64,000 nucleotides of DNA from Ochrobactrum sp. CGA5 (GTDB lineage Bacteria; Pseudomonadota; Alphaproteobacteria; Rhizobiales; Rhizobiaceae): positions 1 through 64,000 of the forward strand of contig NZ_VCIG01000014.1 of the NCBI RefSeq assembly GCF_006345815.1, written 5' to 3'. Made by a program: the position numbers and the translations under genes. Numbering within the stretch: the first letter of the stretch is position 1; every line of letters begins with the position of its first letter. Below the pieces are notes generated by a model. It ran no database searches. It had not been told where the DNA came from and worked only from the letters and a program-made list of their open reading frames with translations. Positions 32,496 through 40,532 of this stretch are shown here, piece by piece.

Positions 32496-33548
32496 CTACT
32501 CAATGTGGAATATTGAATAGCTCTTATGGAAATCCGTTGATTGACGTAGCAAAATCTTCATTTCTCGCGATGCTATAGGCGATAAGTTGCCACCTTTTAC
32601 AATTTCGCGAGATTCCAGTGCTTTCAAACGGTAGTCCAGTTCGGATACCGAAATCGATGGGAGCACCAAGCCGACTGAACGCGCATCGTTGCCTCGTTCT
32701 TTCTCAACAATGTTGAACAGATCTCTTGCCCATCCGAGAAAAGCCGTCTGCATTTCATTCACTAAGGCAAGCGGAGGAAGTACCGGACGACTATACTCAG
32801 CCCAGCTACGAGCCTCAGAAAGGCCTATCTTGTTGCCTGCTGCGACGTCTTGTGGCGTCCGGATGCCAGCGTAAAGAGCAATAGCTTCGGCCGTTAAGCC
32901 AAAGAAATCGATGAAATTCCGATATCTGGTTTTCTGCCACAGGAACTCTTCAAGCTCGGTACGTTTTTTGCCAGCTGCCAGCTTGAGCCAATTGCGATAA
33001 GAGAACCATGCGTTGTCCAGGATGTCGTCAACGAACGCATCGGTGGCTTCGAAATCTGGTATGTAATGACCGCCTTCGACTGATCCCAATTTGCGGTCAA
33101 TAGATGATGAAACGGAGCCAATGAAACCGACACGGCCGAGAATGTCGAACCTGTGAATTCTGCCTTCATCTGAATCCGAAATCATACTTATGACGCCTTT
33201 GACGTTCTGACGATTGGCGTCGATGAATTCCTGCTTGCTGAAGGGATTTTCGCCCTCAATAGAACGGCCATCGTGAATAGCCTTGTGGGCGACGGCGATG
33301 GTGAATTCGCGCAGCGCATCGACAGCAGACTCCTGTGGCTGATTTACATTTGCACCCGGCCATTCTTTGGTCGCGAGGTAGTGTTCAGCACCCTCTAGGC
33401 CATCCAGCCAGCCTTTGATTTGTGGCTCTGTCGCCGACACGATTTCAGCTATCATTTTGCGCGGCAGTCTCAGTATTTTGCTTAAGCGAATGAATTCAAC
33501 CTTTCTCTGCATCGCTTGATGCCTTCTTTCATCATCTATCTCTCGCAT
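32496..33548 (-). CDS. Hypothetical protein with N-terminal HTH-like region, 350 aa
   Basis: The ATG at 33548 follows GGGGAATTGTAA. Residues about 20-50 (IRLSKILRLPRKMIAEIVSA, then QIKGWL) resemble a helix-turn-helix. The rest is helical, with an aromatic Trp-rich centre (AWFSYRNWLKLAA). No signal peptide is present. It is last in the operon from promoter E (35508-35536). It could be a DNA-binding regulator, but no family was recognised. Confidence 0.6.
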   Translation of the reverse strand: MREIDDERRHQAMQRKVEFIRLSKILRLPRKMIAEIVSATEPQIKGWLDGLEGAEHYLATKEWPGANVNQPQESAVDALREFTIAVAHKAIHDGRSIEGENPFSKQEFIDANRQNVKGVISMISDSDEGRIHRFDILGRVGFIGSVSSSIDRKLGSVEGGHYIPDFEATDAFVDDILDNAWFSYRNWLKLAAGKKRTELEEFLWQKTRYRNFIDFFGLTAEAIALYAGIRTPQDVAAGNKIGLSEARSWAEYSRPVLPPLALVNEMQTAFLGWARDLFNIVEKERGNDARSVGLVLPSISVSELDYRLKALESREIVKGGNLSPIASREMKILLRQSTDFHKSYSIFHIE

Positions 33549-33642
33549 TTACAATTCCCCTTTCATTAGCCACCGAGTGGATTAAACCTATTATGTGTAA
33601 CGAGGACTCATACATCAATGGTAAAAATAAAGGGAGAAGCCA

Positions 33643-34089
33643 TTAATCATCTCCTTCTAATAGTACATTCTCTCCATGAAAATCATTGCCGACATCATCT
33701 TCGCGAGAAAAATACCTCAATATTGCTGAGGTAACTGAGCCAATCACGACGAACCCGAAGACAAACACGCTGAATGTGGCAACCAAATCACTGGCTATGT
33801 CTAAGAAGTAAAGTCCATTTGTCACAAAGGCCAAAATCGAAACTGGCAAAACAGCTGGAATGGCAGCGAACTGGATATGTTCGGAAGCCGTTTCGAGTGC
33901 AAAGATCGAGATGAATAAAACTCCGAAAAAGCCCACCCAAAACACGATGTCATGGAATTCGGATAGCAAAAACATTGTGGTATGTATGAAGACCCCAATT
34001 GTCATTACCAGCAACAGGATAAATGCAGATCCCGCAATTCCTGCATCGATCTCATCGGCGATGTCCTTGAGAAACTGTTTCGTGATCAT
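33643..34089 (-). CDS. Four-helix membrane protein, 148 aa
   Basis: Four hydrophobic segments (about 20-42, 48-68, 75-95, 103-125) are followed by an acidic cytoplasmic tail. Its ATG overlaps the stop of the upstream small gene (ATGA), so translation is coupled. It is likely an inner-membrane protein. Such pairs are seen in phage superinfection exclusion and defence cassettes, but no family was recognised. Confidence 0.7.
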   Translation of the reverse strand: MITKQFLKDIADEIDAGIAGSAFILLLVMTIGVFIHTTMFLLSEFHDIVFWVGFFGVLFISIFALETASEHIQFAAIPAVLPVSILAFVTNGLYFLDIASDLVATFSVFVFGFVVIGSVTSAILRYFSREDDVGNDFHGENVLLEGDD

Positions 34090-34265
34090 GTCAGCCCCCT
34101 GGATGCAAAGACCGAGAGCATTATGCCCGCCAAAGAGAAACCTGCAGCGAGTATTGCGGTGTCCTTTTTAGTTCCATCAGACAACAATATCATTGCGATG
34201 CCCGTCGAGACGACGACGATAGCCGCCGTCTTTACGGATAGAAGTGGTAATAGATAATCAAACAT
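34086..34265 (-). CDS. Small membrane protein, 59 aa
   Basis: The ATG at 34265 follows AAGGGAG. Two hydrophobic segments (about 12-27 and 38-55) form a hairpin. It overlaps the next gene by four bases, so the pair is probably one functional unit. Operon E. Confidence 0.7.
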   Translation of the reverse strand: MFDYLLPLLSVKTAAIVVVSTGIAMILLSDGTKKDTAILAAGFSLAGIMLSVFASRGLT

Positions 34266-34297
34266 TATGAAAACTCCCTTATAAGCGGTTGTGAATA

Positions 34298-35455
34298 TTA
34301 TTGGCCGAAAGGCTGGATTTCTGTTGCGGTGACGATGTGCAGATCATGCAATGGCAGGTCTTCGACTGTTCCGCGTTCAAAGGCATTAATCCAACGCACG
34401 CGCGTCAGTTTATGACCTTTGCCGAAGCGCTGAAGTCTGAAATGTCCACGAACCTCATGACGTCGTCTGCCAATCACTGGAAGCCCGGAAGTCCTGCCTT
34501 CGCCTTGGGTTTCGACATCCCGTCCAAGATCGCGACCGCCAGTGATTTTCTTGACGCGAAACATGCTGAACTTCTTCGCGACCTGTCCCGCTTTGCGACC
34601 TTGGCGTCGAACATGATTATAGGCGAGGTGCGGTAACTGCTGATATTGGATGCCGCCATGCTCTTCCTCGGATTCCATAAATGCCAGCGACAACCAAAAC
34701 AGATTTTCAATGTCCGTCATGATGCGTTTGGTCAGCATATCTGCATTTGTCATCATGACCTCCGGTGCACTCAACGCGATCCCAAGTTGCTTAACACCGC
34801 GAACCATATAGAAGTCGCTGCCCTCAACCCAGCTGAGGCGTGGATAGGTGTTGTTCTTGAGGTCTCGAAAAATCGCTGTGAAGACGACTTTGTCATCTGG
34901 ACGGCGATGGCGCATGACAAAACCAAGGTCATTAACAACGGTATCGTACGTTCCAGGGATGTTGCCTGCTGTGGCTTCCATGCGTAAACCGCCAATATCG
35001 ACCATGATAGCCCTCAGTGACAGATTATCACGAAGTCGATAGTCTTTATGCGGGATGTCGATATAGGCACATTTGTGCTCTTCAAGGATTCCAAATGAGT
35101 GGTCGCGGATATCTTTCGAGGCATCTGCTGCGGCCAATGCGGCTACCGTTTCTCTTGAGAGCTGGAGAGCGAGTGGTTTTGAATCCTGATTGAAGAATGG
35201 TAGCAGGCGGGCTTGGAAATAATTGGTCTCGATCATTTCTTCCGACAGGCATCGGAATTCGTTAGCCAAATCGGGACTTGTCAGCAGCTTGTGGGCGACC
35301 TGTGCAATGAAATGGAGAGCATAGCCATCGGATTGGCACGCTTTTTTCAAGAACTCGAAATCCGATTCTGAGTATTCATTTTTAGCCAAATGGAGTTTTG
35401 CGCCAGCTATTTTGGCTGACAAACCGTGGGCGTAATAATCTAAATATGTCTGCAT
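34298..35455 (-). CDS. AcrVA2-like family protein (second copy)
   Basis: Encodes 385 residues. The start at 35455 is supported by GGAAAGAG upstream and by promoter E. The C-terminus (about 333-362) has H-E-V-R-G-H-F-R-x-Q-x-F-G-x-G-H-K then R-V-R-W-I and RG, matching the AcrVA2 C-terminal signature and the protein at 1096-2160. HKCAYIDIP near residue 150 matches the CVYVDI position in AcrVA2. The remaining sequence differs greatly from the first copy. It heads an operon with two membrane proteins and an HTH-like protein. An anti-CRISPR or mRNA-targeting function is a hypothesis. Confidence 0.55.
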   Translation of the reverse strand: MQTYLDYYAHGLSAKIAGAKLHLAKNEYSESDFEFLKKACQSDGYALHFIAQVAHKLLTSPDLANEFRCLSEEMIETNYFQARLLPFFNQDSKPLALQLSRETVAALAAADASKDIRDHSFGILEEHKCAYIDIPHKDYRLRDNLSLRAIMVDIGGLRMEATAGNIPGTYDTVVNDLGFVMRHRRPDDKVVFTAIFRDLKNNTYPRLSWVEGSDFYMVRGVKQLGIALSAPEVMMTNADMLTKRIMTDIENLFWLSLAFMESEEEHGGIQYQQLPHLAYNHVRRQGRKAGQVAKKFSMFRVKKITGGRDLGRDVETQGEGRTSGLPVIGRRRHEVRGHFRLQRFGKGHKLTRVRWINAFERGTVEDLPLHDLHIVTATEIQPFGQ

Positions 35456-35507
35456 AATATGTCTCTTTCCGGCCAACAGCCAAATGCATAAATAAACAAC
35501 TATGCAT

Positions 35508-35536
35508 AGTATGTGTGACGCCGTTGCATATAACAA
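35508..35536 (-). promoter_or_regulatory. Shared class I promoter/operator (copy E)
   Basis: The minus strand has TTGTTA, a 17-base spacer (TATGCAACGGCGTCACA) and CATACT. The CGGCGTCACA core is shared with the other copies. It lies about 55 bases upstream of the 35455 start. Confidence 0.7.
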
Positions 35537-35552
35537 TACTGAAACTAGAAAA

Positions 35553-36005
35553 TTATGTGTTCACGTCTATAGATCCGCTCCAACTGCGGTCATCATGGCC
35601 GATGTATACGCGACCGTAAAACGGCCTGGTCACGATGCCGGGTAGGGGATTACCGTAGAATTCAGCGACATCCAGCGGTAGCAACATCAGTACCGACGAC
35701 TTCACGCGTATCGACTGAACACCACCTGGATAGTCAACGGACACCATCATTCCATCATTGTCGGCCTCAGTTGCCGTTGCTTGCCAGAGGCCTTGCATTC
35801 CGCCGATAAGAATTCCGCCGCCAGAAAATCCCTGTCTCATGTATTCAGCCATGGCTGCACCCAATTCAAACCATTCGGATGCCGAGAATATCAGGGACGG
35901 GTCGCCAAACCAGACTTTGGATTTCTCATCATGAGTGAAGTCGAGATAATCGGCATCAAACAGCTTGAAAAAAGTTCTCTCCTCAGTGGTTTCAATTGGA
36001 AACAT
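35553..36005 (-). CDS. Hypothetical protein, 150 aa
   Basis: Family not recognised. It has a glycine-rich middle (GFSGGGILIGGMQGLW) and beta-rich C-terminal half. AGGAGAACCCG precedes the ATG at 36005. It is last in the operon started from the 37570-37584 element. Confidence 0.65.
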   Translation of the reverse strand: MFPIETTEERTFFKLFDADYLDFTHDEKSKVWFGDPSLIFSASEWFELGAAMAEYMRQGFSGGGILIGGMQGLWQATATEADNDGMMVSVDYPGGVQSIRVKSSVLMLLPLDVAEFYGNPLPGIVTRPFYGRVYIGHDDRSWSGSIDVNT

Positions 36006-36085
36006 CGGGTTCTCCTAAGGTGCATCAAGAGCAATTATGAATGGGAGGGGGCCAAAGAAAGGAGTAAAATGGCCGCCCGTCCCAT

Positions 36086-36340
36086 TCACGCGGTCACACC
36101 AGAGCAAGGGCTCGATGGCAGCTGGCCGCGCTTCGAAGGCGAGGAACCGAAACCGTCATCTCCGAAATTCTTGATATTTGAAGTCTGACTGCCACTTTTG
36201 AGTTCAACAAGCGACAATTTTGCCGCCGGTGGTTTTTCTTTAGCAAGCGAGAGCAATACGAGAACCGTAAGCAGGAAAGCTGGCATGGACATCAAGACGA
36301 TTACCGTCAGGAAATCCACTCGTTTCGATTTCTTCGCCAT
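36086..36340 (-). CDS. Small membrane-anchored protein, 84 aa
   Basis: A basic N-terminus (MAKKSKR) leads to one hydrophobic segment (10-32), then a Ser/Gly/Pro-rich tail. It starts two bases after the stop of the previous gene, with AAGG next to the ATG, so it depends on coupling. Function unknown. Confidence 0.5.
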   Translation of the reverse strand: MAKKSKRVDFLTVIVLMSMPAFLLTVLVLLSLAKEKPPAAKLSLVELKSGSQTSNIKNFGDDGFGSSPSKRGQLPSSPCSGVTA

Positions 36341-36342
36341 CC

Positions 36343-36936
36343 TTAAGCTGCTCTCGCCATCGGTCTTGGAGCAGGCGCGGATACCGAACCCTGTTGGTAG
36401 ACCTCATTCATGTCGATGCCATGCTTCTCAAGGATGTCTCTCTTGGCATCGAAGAGGTCTCGGACGCCTTCTATACAATCGGTGCCAGCGAGATGATTGT
36501 AAACGTCAGCAGGATCGGCATTCTGTAAGATTGCACATTCGCGGTCACTCATGGAAACAAGCCAGAGACCGTGGTTGCCATCGAAATTGTCGACGTTCTT
36601 GGCCAGGAACTGAACACGCTCAAGCTTATCAAGGCACGCCCAATCTTGAACGAACTGCGACACCGCAACTCTGTCATGATGGGAGGCAAACATCTGATTT
36701 TGAGAGCGCAGCCATGCCACGTAGTCCTCACCTTGTAGTGGGGTGTCGTGCAGTGGGCTGATCATGGTCTTCGTATTTCGATTATAAAAGACAATCGAGT
36801 TTTCTTCATCCGACAGATAAAATAGCCCGTAATCGCGCAGGAATTCCTCAAGACGTCGATTCAGATCATTCTGGTGATCTTCTGCGCGCTTCATCTCTAT
36901 CCGCTGTTGCAGTCTTGCTTTCATTGCCTCATTCAT
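36343..36936 (-). CDS. Hypothetical protein, 197 aa
   Basis: The start at 36936 is supported by GGGAG eight bases upstream. A helical charged N-terminus (LQQRIEMKRAEDHQNDLNRRLEEF) is followed by an alpha/beta region; the end is Ala/Pro-rich. Soluble, unknown function. It is second in the operon from 37502. Confidence 0.65.
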   Translation of the reverse strand: MNEAMKARLQQRIEMKRAEDHQNDLNRRLEEFLRDYGLFYLSDEENSIVFYNRNTKTMISPLHDTPLQGEDYVAWLRSQNQMFASHHDRVAVSQFVQDWACLDKLERVQFLAKNVDNFDGNHGLWLVSMSDRECAILQNADPADVYNHLAGTDCIEGVRDLFDAKRDILEKHGIDMNEVYQQGSVSAPAPRPMARAA

Positions 36937-36968
36937 TTTTGTTCTCCCTTTTATTGGTTTGGTTTCGG

Positions 36969-37502
36969 TTAGTTTTGCCCAAACGGCGCGATGTCCGTCA
37001 GATACGTCCACTTTTTGTTGTATCCAGCTTCTGAGCGTGCCCATCTTGGCAACAGCATCCATGTGATGATGATTACCGCGTTCGAGTACATAATTTTGAA
37101 TTCAGTGGTGAGACGCTTGTCTTTCACGAGGGACTGGTGGATGTCTTTGTAGTCAGCGCGCTTCATAAACCATGCCCTGAATTCGGCGTATGTTCCGAAG
37201 GTCGGCGTGCAGATCAGTCTTTCTTCGATATCGTCCAAAATGTCTTTTTTGTCTGCCTGACTGTCGACGTGGCAGTAGTCGCGCAGCATATCTTCAAGAG
37301 CGTCATACGATCTCATGACCATGGTGATCGCCGTGGTATCGAAATGGAGTATATTAATGTCGAAAGTCTTGGTTGCACGTTTCAGCCTGACTCGAACACC
37401 GTTGTAAAGCTGGTTTCTTGTATAAGACAGATGATGCAAGATGCCGTTTGCAGCTTCTCTTGCGATCTTTTCATCTAGCTCAATTGTCAGCGTCGGTTGC
37501 AT
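36969..37502 (-). CDS. Hypothetical protein, 177 aa
   Basis: The ATG at 37502 follows AAGGAGTATTCGACA. The N-terminal half has beta strands and basic residues (VRVRLKRATKTFDINILHFD). A hydrophobic stretch near 143-152 (AVIIITWMLL) may be a membrane-contacting helix. Function unknown. First gene after class II element G. Confidence 0.65.
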   Translation of the reverse strand: MQPTLTIELDEKIAREAANGILHHLSYTRNQLYNGVRVRLKRATKTFDINILHFDTTAITMVMRSYDALEDMLRDYCHVDSQADKKDILDDIEERLICTPTFGTYAEFRAWFMKRADYKDIHQSLVKDKRLTTEFKIMYSNAVIIITWMLLPRWARSEAGYNKKWTYLTDIAPFGQN

Positions 37503-37569
37503 TGTCGAATACTCCTTTTGCTATGCGCTCTCCATATTTATTGAGAATATCCTTATTGTGTTCTTGTCT

Positions 37570-37584
37570 CTTGCAAGCCACAAG
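37570..37584 (-). promoter_or_regulatory. Shared class II upstream element (copy G)
   Basis: Minus-strand CTTGTGGCTTGCAAG. If TTGTGG is the -35, CACAAT lies exactly 17 bases further on as a -10. A second TTGCAAG occurs just upstream. Confidence 0.6.
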
Positions 37585-37663
37585 GCATTTGTTTCTTGCA
37601 AATCGCAATGGCCTTGAAACCGTTGTTAGATGTGGGTTGTTGGAATCCGTTTGAGTGAAGGTG

Positions 37664-38077
37664 TCAAAACTGCCGTGTGACGAATTCCATGTCACCACGG
37701 TAGTAACCTTTCGAGACCATCAACTCGGGTTCGACGATCCTGACCTTGAATTTGCCTTCCAACGTTTCCCTGCATTTTGCCCACTTGGGCAAGTCGTTAT
37801 AAAAGAGCTGCAGAATTTGGCGATGCCGTTGTCCGTCACTCGACATTTCGTTCAAGGCGTATCGGACATCTGGAATATCGGTGATGGCGTCCTCGAACTC
37901 CTCAAAGCGTTGATATAGATAAGCCTCTCCTTTCAATTTTCCTGTTCGGTCTGCCTCACTGATCGGTTCCAGACATCGTGCAACAAGCTCTCGGAAATCG
38001 GCTGGTATGCGATATTCGACACCTCTGTCATCCGTCAGGATTATGTCATTGAATTCTACAGTTTTCTGGTATGTCAA
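37664..38077 (-). CDS. Hypothetical protein, 137 aa (probable TTG start)
   Basis: The frame is open to 38230, but the class II element at 38121-38135 lies inside that extension. I place the start at the TTG at 38077, six bases after GGAG. The product is soluble, acidic and helical, with a C-terminal strand region (KFKVRIVEPELMVSKGYYRG). Function unknown. It is divergent from the split DUF3841 gene. Confidence 0.55.
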   Translation of the reverse strand: MTYQKTVEFNDIILTDDRGVEYRIPADFRELVARCLEPISEADRTGKLKGEAYLYQRFEEFEDAITDIPDVRYALNEMSSDGQRHRQILQLFYNDLPKWAKCRETLEGKFKVRIVEPELMVSKGYYRGDMEFVTRQF

Positions 38078-38120
38078 AGTCCTCTCCAAAATCGGTTTCT
38101 GACCGATCTTTGAAGCTGAC

Positions 38121-38135
38121 GTTGCAAGGCACAAA
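38121..38135 (-). promoter_or_regulatory. Shared class II upstream element (copy H)
   Basis: Minus-strand TTTGTGCCTTGCAAC. It lies in the 61-base gap between divergent genes and could serve both. On the plus strand its AAGG could also act as a weak ribosome binding site for the 38139 gene. Confidence 0.55.
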
Positions 38136-38392
38136 ACGATGACTGACCTGACTTTACATATGGAACTGACTGACGAAGCGTATTCGGTGCTGAAGCGCGA
38201 TGGCATTTTGGTGAACGCTCCCGACCTCATCGGTGATCAGAATTGGCTTCCAGCATATGAATGGCTGACATTGAAGATGCTTGAACGTCTGCCAGCACCT
38301 AATAGTGGTTGGAAACCCTGGCCGCTGTGGGCGTGGCTTCGTATAGATGGAAAAGAAAAGGGGTTCCGCATCTCAGAGCCTAGGATGGGGAC

Positions 38393-38830
38393 TCATTCAA
38401 TCCATGCGATTACGGCTGATACGAGCGCAATAGCTGAAAGGTAATTTACAGCCAGTCTGTCGTAACGGGTTGCGATCCGCCGCCAGTTCTTGAGCTTGCA
38501 GAAGAGACGCTCGATGACATTGCGGCGGCGATAGGCTTTCCTATCGAGGGGATAGGGTATTTTGCGTGCGGCAGACGACGGGATCACAGCCTTGATCTTT
38601 GCCTTTCCCAGCCATTGCCTGAGACTGTCTGCATCATAAGCTTTGTCAGCCAGCAGGCGCTTCGCGGGTCGCGCGACTTTCAGTAGTGGGATGGCCATCT
38701 TTATATCTGCGACGTTTCCCGGTGTCAGGACGATGGCGACCGGTCTGCCACGATCATCGGCCAGACAATGGATTTTGCTCGTTCTTCCGCCACGTGAGGT
38801 GCCAATCGCTTGCGCCCACGCCCCCCTTTT
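38393..38830 (-). CDS. IS5-family transposase, second frame (by -1 frameshift)
   Basis: Continues the transposase after the A4G6 slip site: QAIGTSRGGRTSKIHCLADD, then LTPGNVAD, LLADKAYDAD (second Asp) and RRNVIERLFCKLK (Glu). These complete the DDE triad. The interval from 38830 marks the frame read after the shift, not an independent start. It ends at 38393, ten bases inside the IS end. Confidence 0.88.
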   Translation of the reverse strand, partial: KRGAWAQAIGTSRGGRTSKIHCLADDRGRPVAIVLTPGNVADIKMAIPLLKVARPAKRLLADKAYDADSLRQWLGKAKIKAVIPSSAARKIPYPLDRKAYRRRNVIERLFCKLKNWRRIATRYDRLAVNYLSAIALVSAVIAWIE

Positions 38831-39153
38831 GAGCCTTGGGCGGAACGATGTGCCTTGATATGTGTACTATCTATGGAAAGCTCTTCCGGCACGGGGCCAC
38901 AGGCCGCCATTTTCTCGAAAAGACGATGCCATATACGCCTCTGAGACCAACGATGGTAACGATTGTAGATGGTCTTTGCCGGACCATATTCAGTTGGAAC
39001 ATCACGCCAGCGACATCCAACCTTTAACACATGCAAGATACCGGAGATCACCCGCCTATCATCAACACGCCGTGCACCAGGCTGGTTCTTAGGTAGGTGT
39101 GGTTCAAGAGCCGCCCAAGCAGCATCAGAAAGCCAGAAAAGGTCAGCGTTCAT
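38725..39153 (-). CDS. IS5-family transposase, first frame
   Basis: Encodes 142 residues. The start at 39153 follows GAGGAGATT. It has the DUF4096-like N-terminus (LSDAAWAALEPHLPKNQPGARRVDDRRVISGILHVL...CRWRDVP) and the first catalytic Asp in LSIDSTHIKAHRSAQGSKGG. At A4G6 (complement of 38821-38830) a -1 shift leads into the second frame. Confidence 0.9.
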   Translation of the reverse strand: MNADLFWLSDAAWAALEPHLPKNQPGARRVDDRRVISGILHVLKVGCRWRDVPTEYGPAKTIYNRYHRWSQRRIWHRLFEKMAACGPVPEELSIDSTHIKAHRSAQGSKGGRGRKRLAPHVAEERAKSIVWPMIVADRSPSS

Positions 39154-39701
39154 AATCTCCTCCTTGCAGGAAACTCGTTCACACAAAGAATCAGCCAATT
39201 ATGACAACAACTTGATCAGGTCCCCATCCTAGAAACTGGATGGTAAAATTCCGAAAGTCGGCCAACCAGGTTTTGCTTTCTGACTACGTGAAATGGCACT
39301 CGCCGCTGAACCTGTCATTTTTGCCAGACTATGCCGCCGACGAAGCCGCCGCTGATCGTGAATACGACGAGTTTCAAGAGTTTATGGCCAGAGCTGGACG
39401 TATCGGCGTCGACGAGCTGATCGAGAAATCGAAGCATGAAAGCAGTCTACATCCCTTGCTGGGAATTGTGCATCGCTCGTGGGATCGTATCTTCGATGTT
39501 GAAAATGCTGGGACAGTGCAGGCAACCTTTTGGCAACTTGATCTTCAGGACGTGATTAGCGCTAGACAGAAAAGGTAAAATAGGTAGGTATTATTTTATA
39601 AATATTGTAGCCGACAGTTTTCCTGGGCAAGCTGATAACTCAGAAGATTTCGAACCGATAAAATTGGCATCCTGACAGGTGGGGTAGGGGGCGCGGAAAT
39701 G

Positions 39702-39722
39702 GGAGGCTACGGCCTCCTTTTT
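39702..39722 (+). terminator. Terminator after the DUF3841 gene
   Basis: GGAGGC-TACG-GCCTCC followed by six T. Its sequence is close to the flagellin terminator at 21468. Confidence 0.88.
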
Positions 39723-39788
39723 CTATTGAAGACCGTGTGGCCATTTCCTAAGGTGAAACTGTTAGTTGATTTTGGGGCGGGGTGTTCC

Positions 39789-40532
39789 GTGTTGAAGAAA
39801 ATAGTTCTCACTTGCTGCATTGCAGCAGGCCTTTCTGCGTGCAAACAAGAAGTCGTTGGCACGCTTTATGTTCGTGACCTTCTGGAGGTCCTGGAAACGA
39901 AAAAGGACATTCCAGTCGATATTTCGATAAACATTTACGAGATGGGCATCGCCAAAAAATGCAATGACCCCAAGAGCGATCAAATTGTGAAAGCAGTTGC
40001 CGCTCAATTCCAATCTGCATCGCTTGCAGGCTGTGAAGTCGTGAAGGGCAGTATGAGAGATCGCATGACCATTAAGGCGACTACGGTTTTGACTGCGCCT
40101 GAGGGACGTGAACTCTCAGCTGGGAAATACCTTCTGCAATTTGATGCTATGAAAACACCTGTCACCAACAATAATAAACAGGTCGATGGATTGTTCTTTA
40201 TAGCCCATTTTTCCAGAGACAAATACGAAGAAATCAGGAAAGCAATTCGGGCCGTTGATATGATGGCCAATATCGACCTCGAAGAAGTTGACGTTAAAAT
40301 CAGTATTAATAACGACCTTCGCTCGGACGTCGTTGTTGTACCTACAATTGGATCATTCGTTGATGGGCATCCTGTCGACGTCGAAAACGTGTCTCTTACA
40401 CTGCAGCCACGCAAAGAAATTGAGGCGGTATTTGGTAATGTGAAATCGGCTTCGCTTACAATGAACCAATGGGCAGCCGTTGCCACTCTGTTTGAACCGG
40501 AATCCTCCGACAAAGCGGCGACAAGCCAGTGA
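39789..40532 (+). CDS. Lipoprotein of unknown function, 247 aa
   Basis: The start is a GTG at 39789 (or TTG at 39792), after GGGGCGGGG; the frame upstream lies in a terminator. A lipobox LSAC follows a short hydrophobic segment, so it should be lipid-anchored after cleavage before Cys. The mature part begins KQEVVGTLYVRDLLEV and is beta-rich with a charged end. Related lipoproteins are known in Rhizobiales plasmids, but the function is unknown. It overlaps the next gene by one base. Confidence 0.72.
   Translation: MLKKIVLTCCIAAGLSACKQEVVGTLYVRDLLEVLETKKDIPVDISINIYEMGIAKKCNDPKSDQIVKAVAAQFQSASLAGCEVVKGSMRDRMTIKATTVLTAPEGRELSAGKYLLQFDAMKTPVTNNNKQVDGLFFIAHFSRDKYEEIRKAIRAVDMMANIDLEEVDVKISINNDLRSDVVVVPTIGSFVDGHPVDVENVSLTLQPRKEIEAVFGNVKSASLTMNQWAAVATLFEPESSDKAATSQ

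Larger units (their letters stand above)
38383..39229 (-). mobile_element. IS5-family (IS427-like) insertion sequence, 847 bp
   Basis: The ends are GGATGGGGAC and, inverted, GTCCCCATCC, flanked by a TA duplication within CTAG (38381-38382 and 39230-39231). It encodes a DDE transposase in two frames on the minus strand. The short target duplication and size fit the IS427 subgroup. Confidence 0.92.
38139..39578 (+). pseudogene. DUF3841-family gene split by an IS5-family element
   Basis: The 5' part (38139-38381) has PAYEWLTLKMLERLP and WPLWAWLRIDG. The 3' part (from 39232) has QVLLSDYVKWHSPLN. Together these are the hallmark order of DUF3841 (GYP.WAW...vLLSD...WH.vLN), which I recall as a family of unknown function. 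Removing 38383-39229 and one TA joins them in frame (EPR-NWMVKF), giving 196 residues and no stop. The gene is therefore inactivated only by the IS. Confidence 0.85.

Noticed and set aside
32336-32578. Plus-strand frame across promoter D
   Set aside because: It overlaps the promoter and the end of a well-supported minus-strand gene.
40004-40513. Long minus-strand frame opposite the lipoprotein gene
   Set aside because: The plus-strand frame has a lipobox, coupled neighbour and better signals; the reverse is a shadow.
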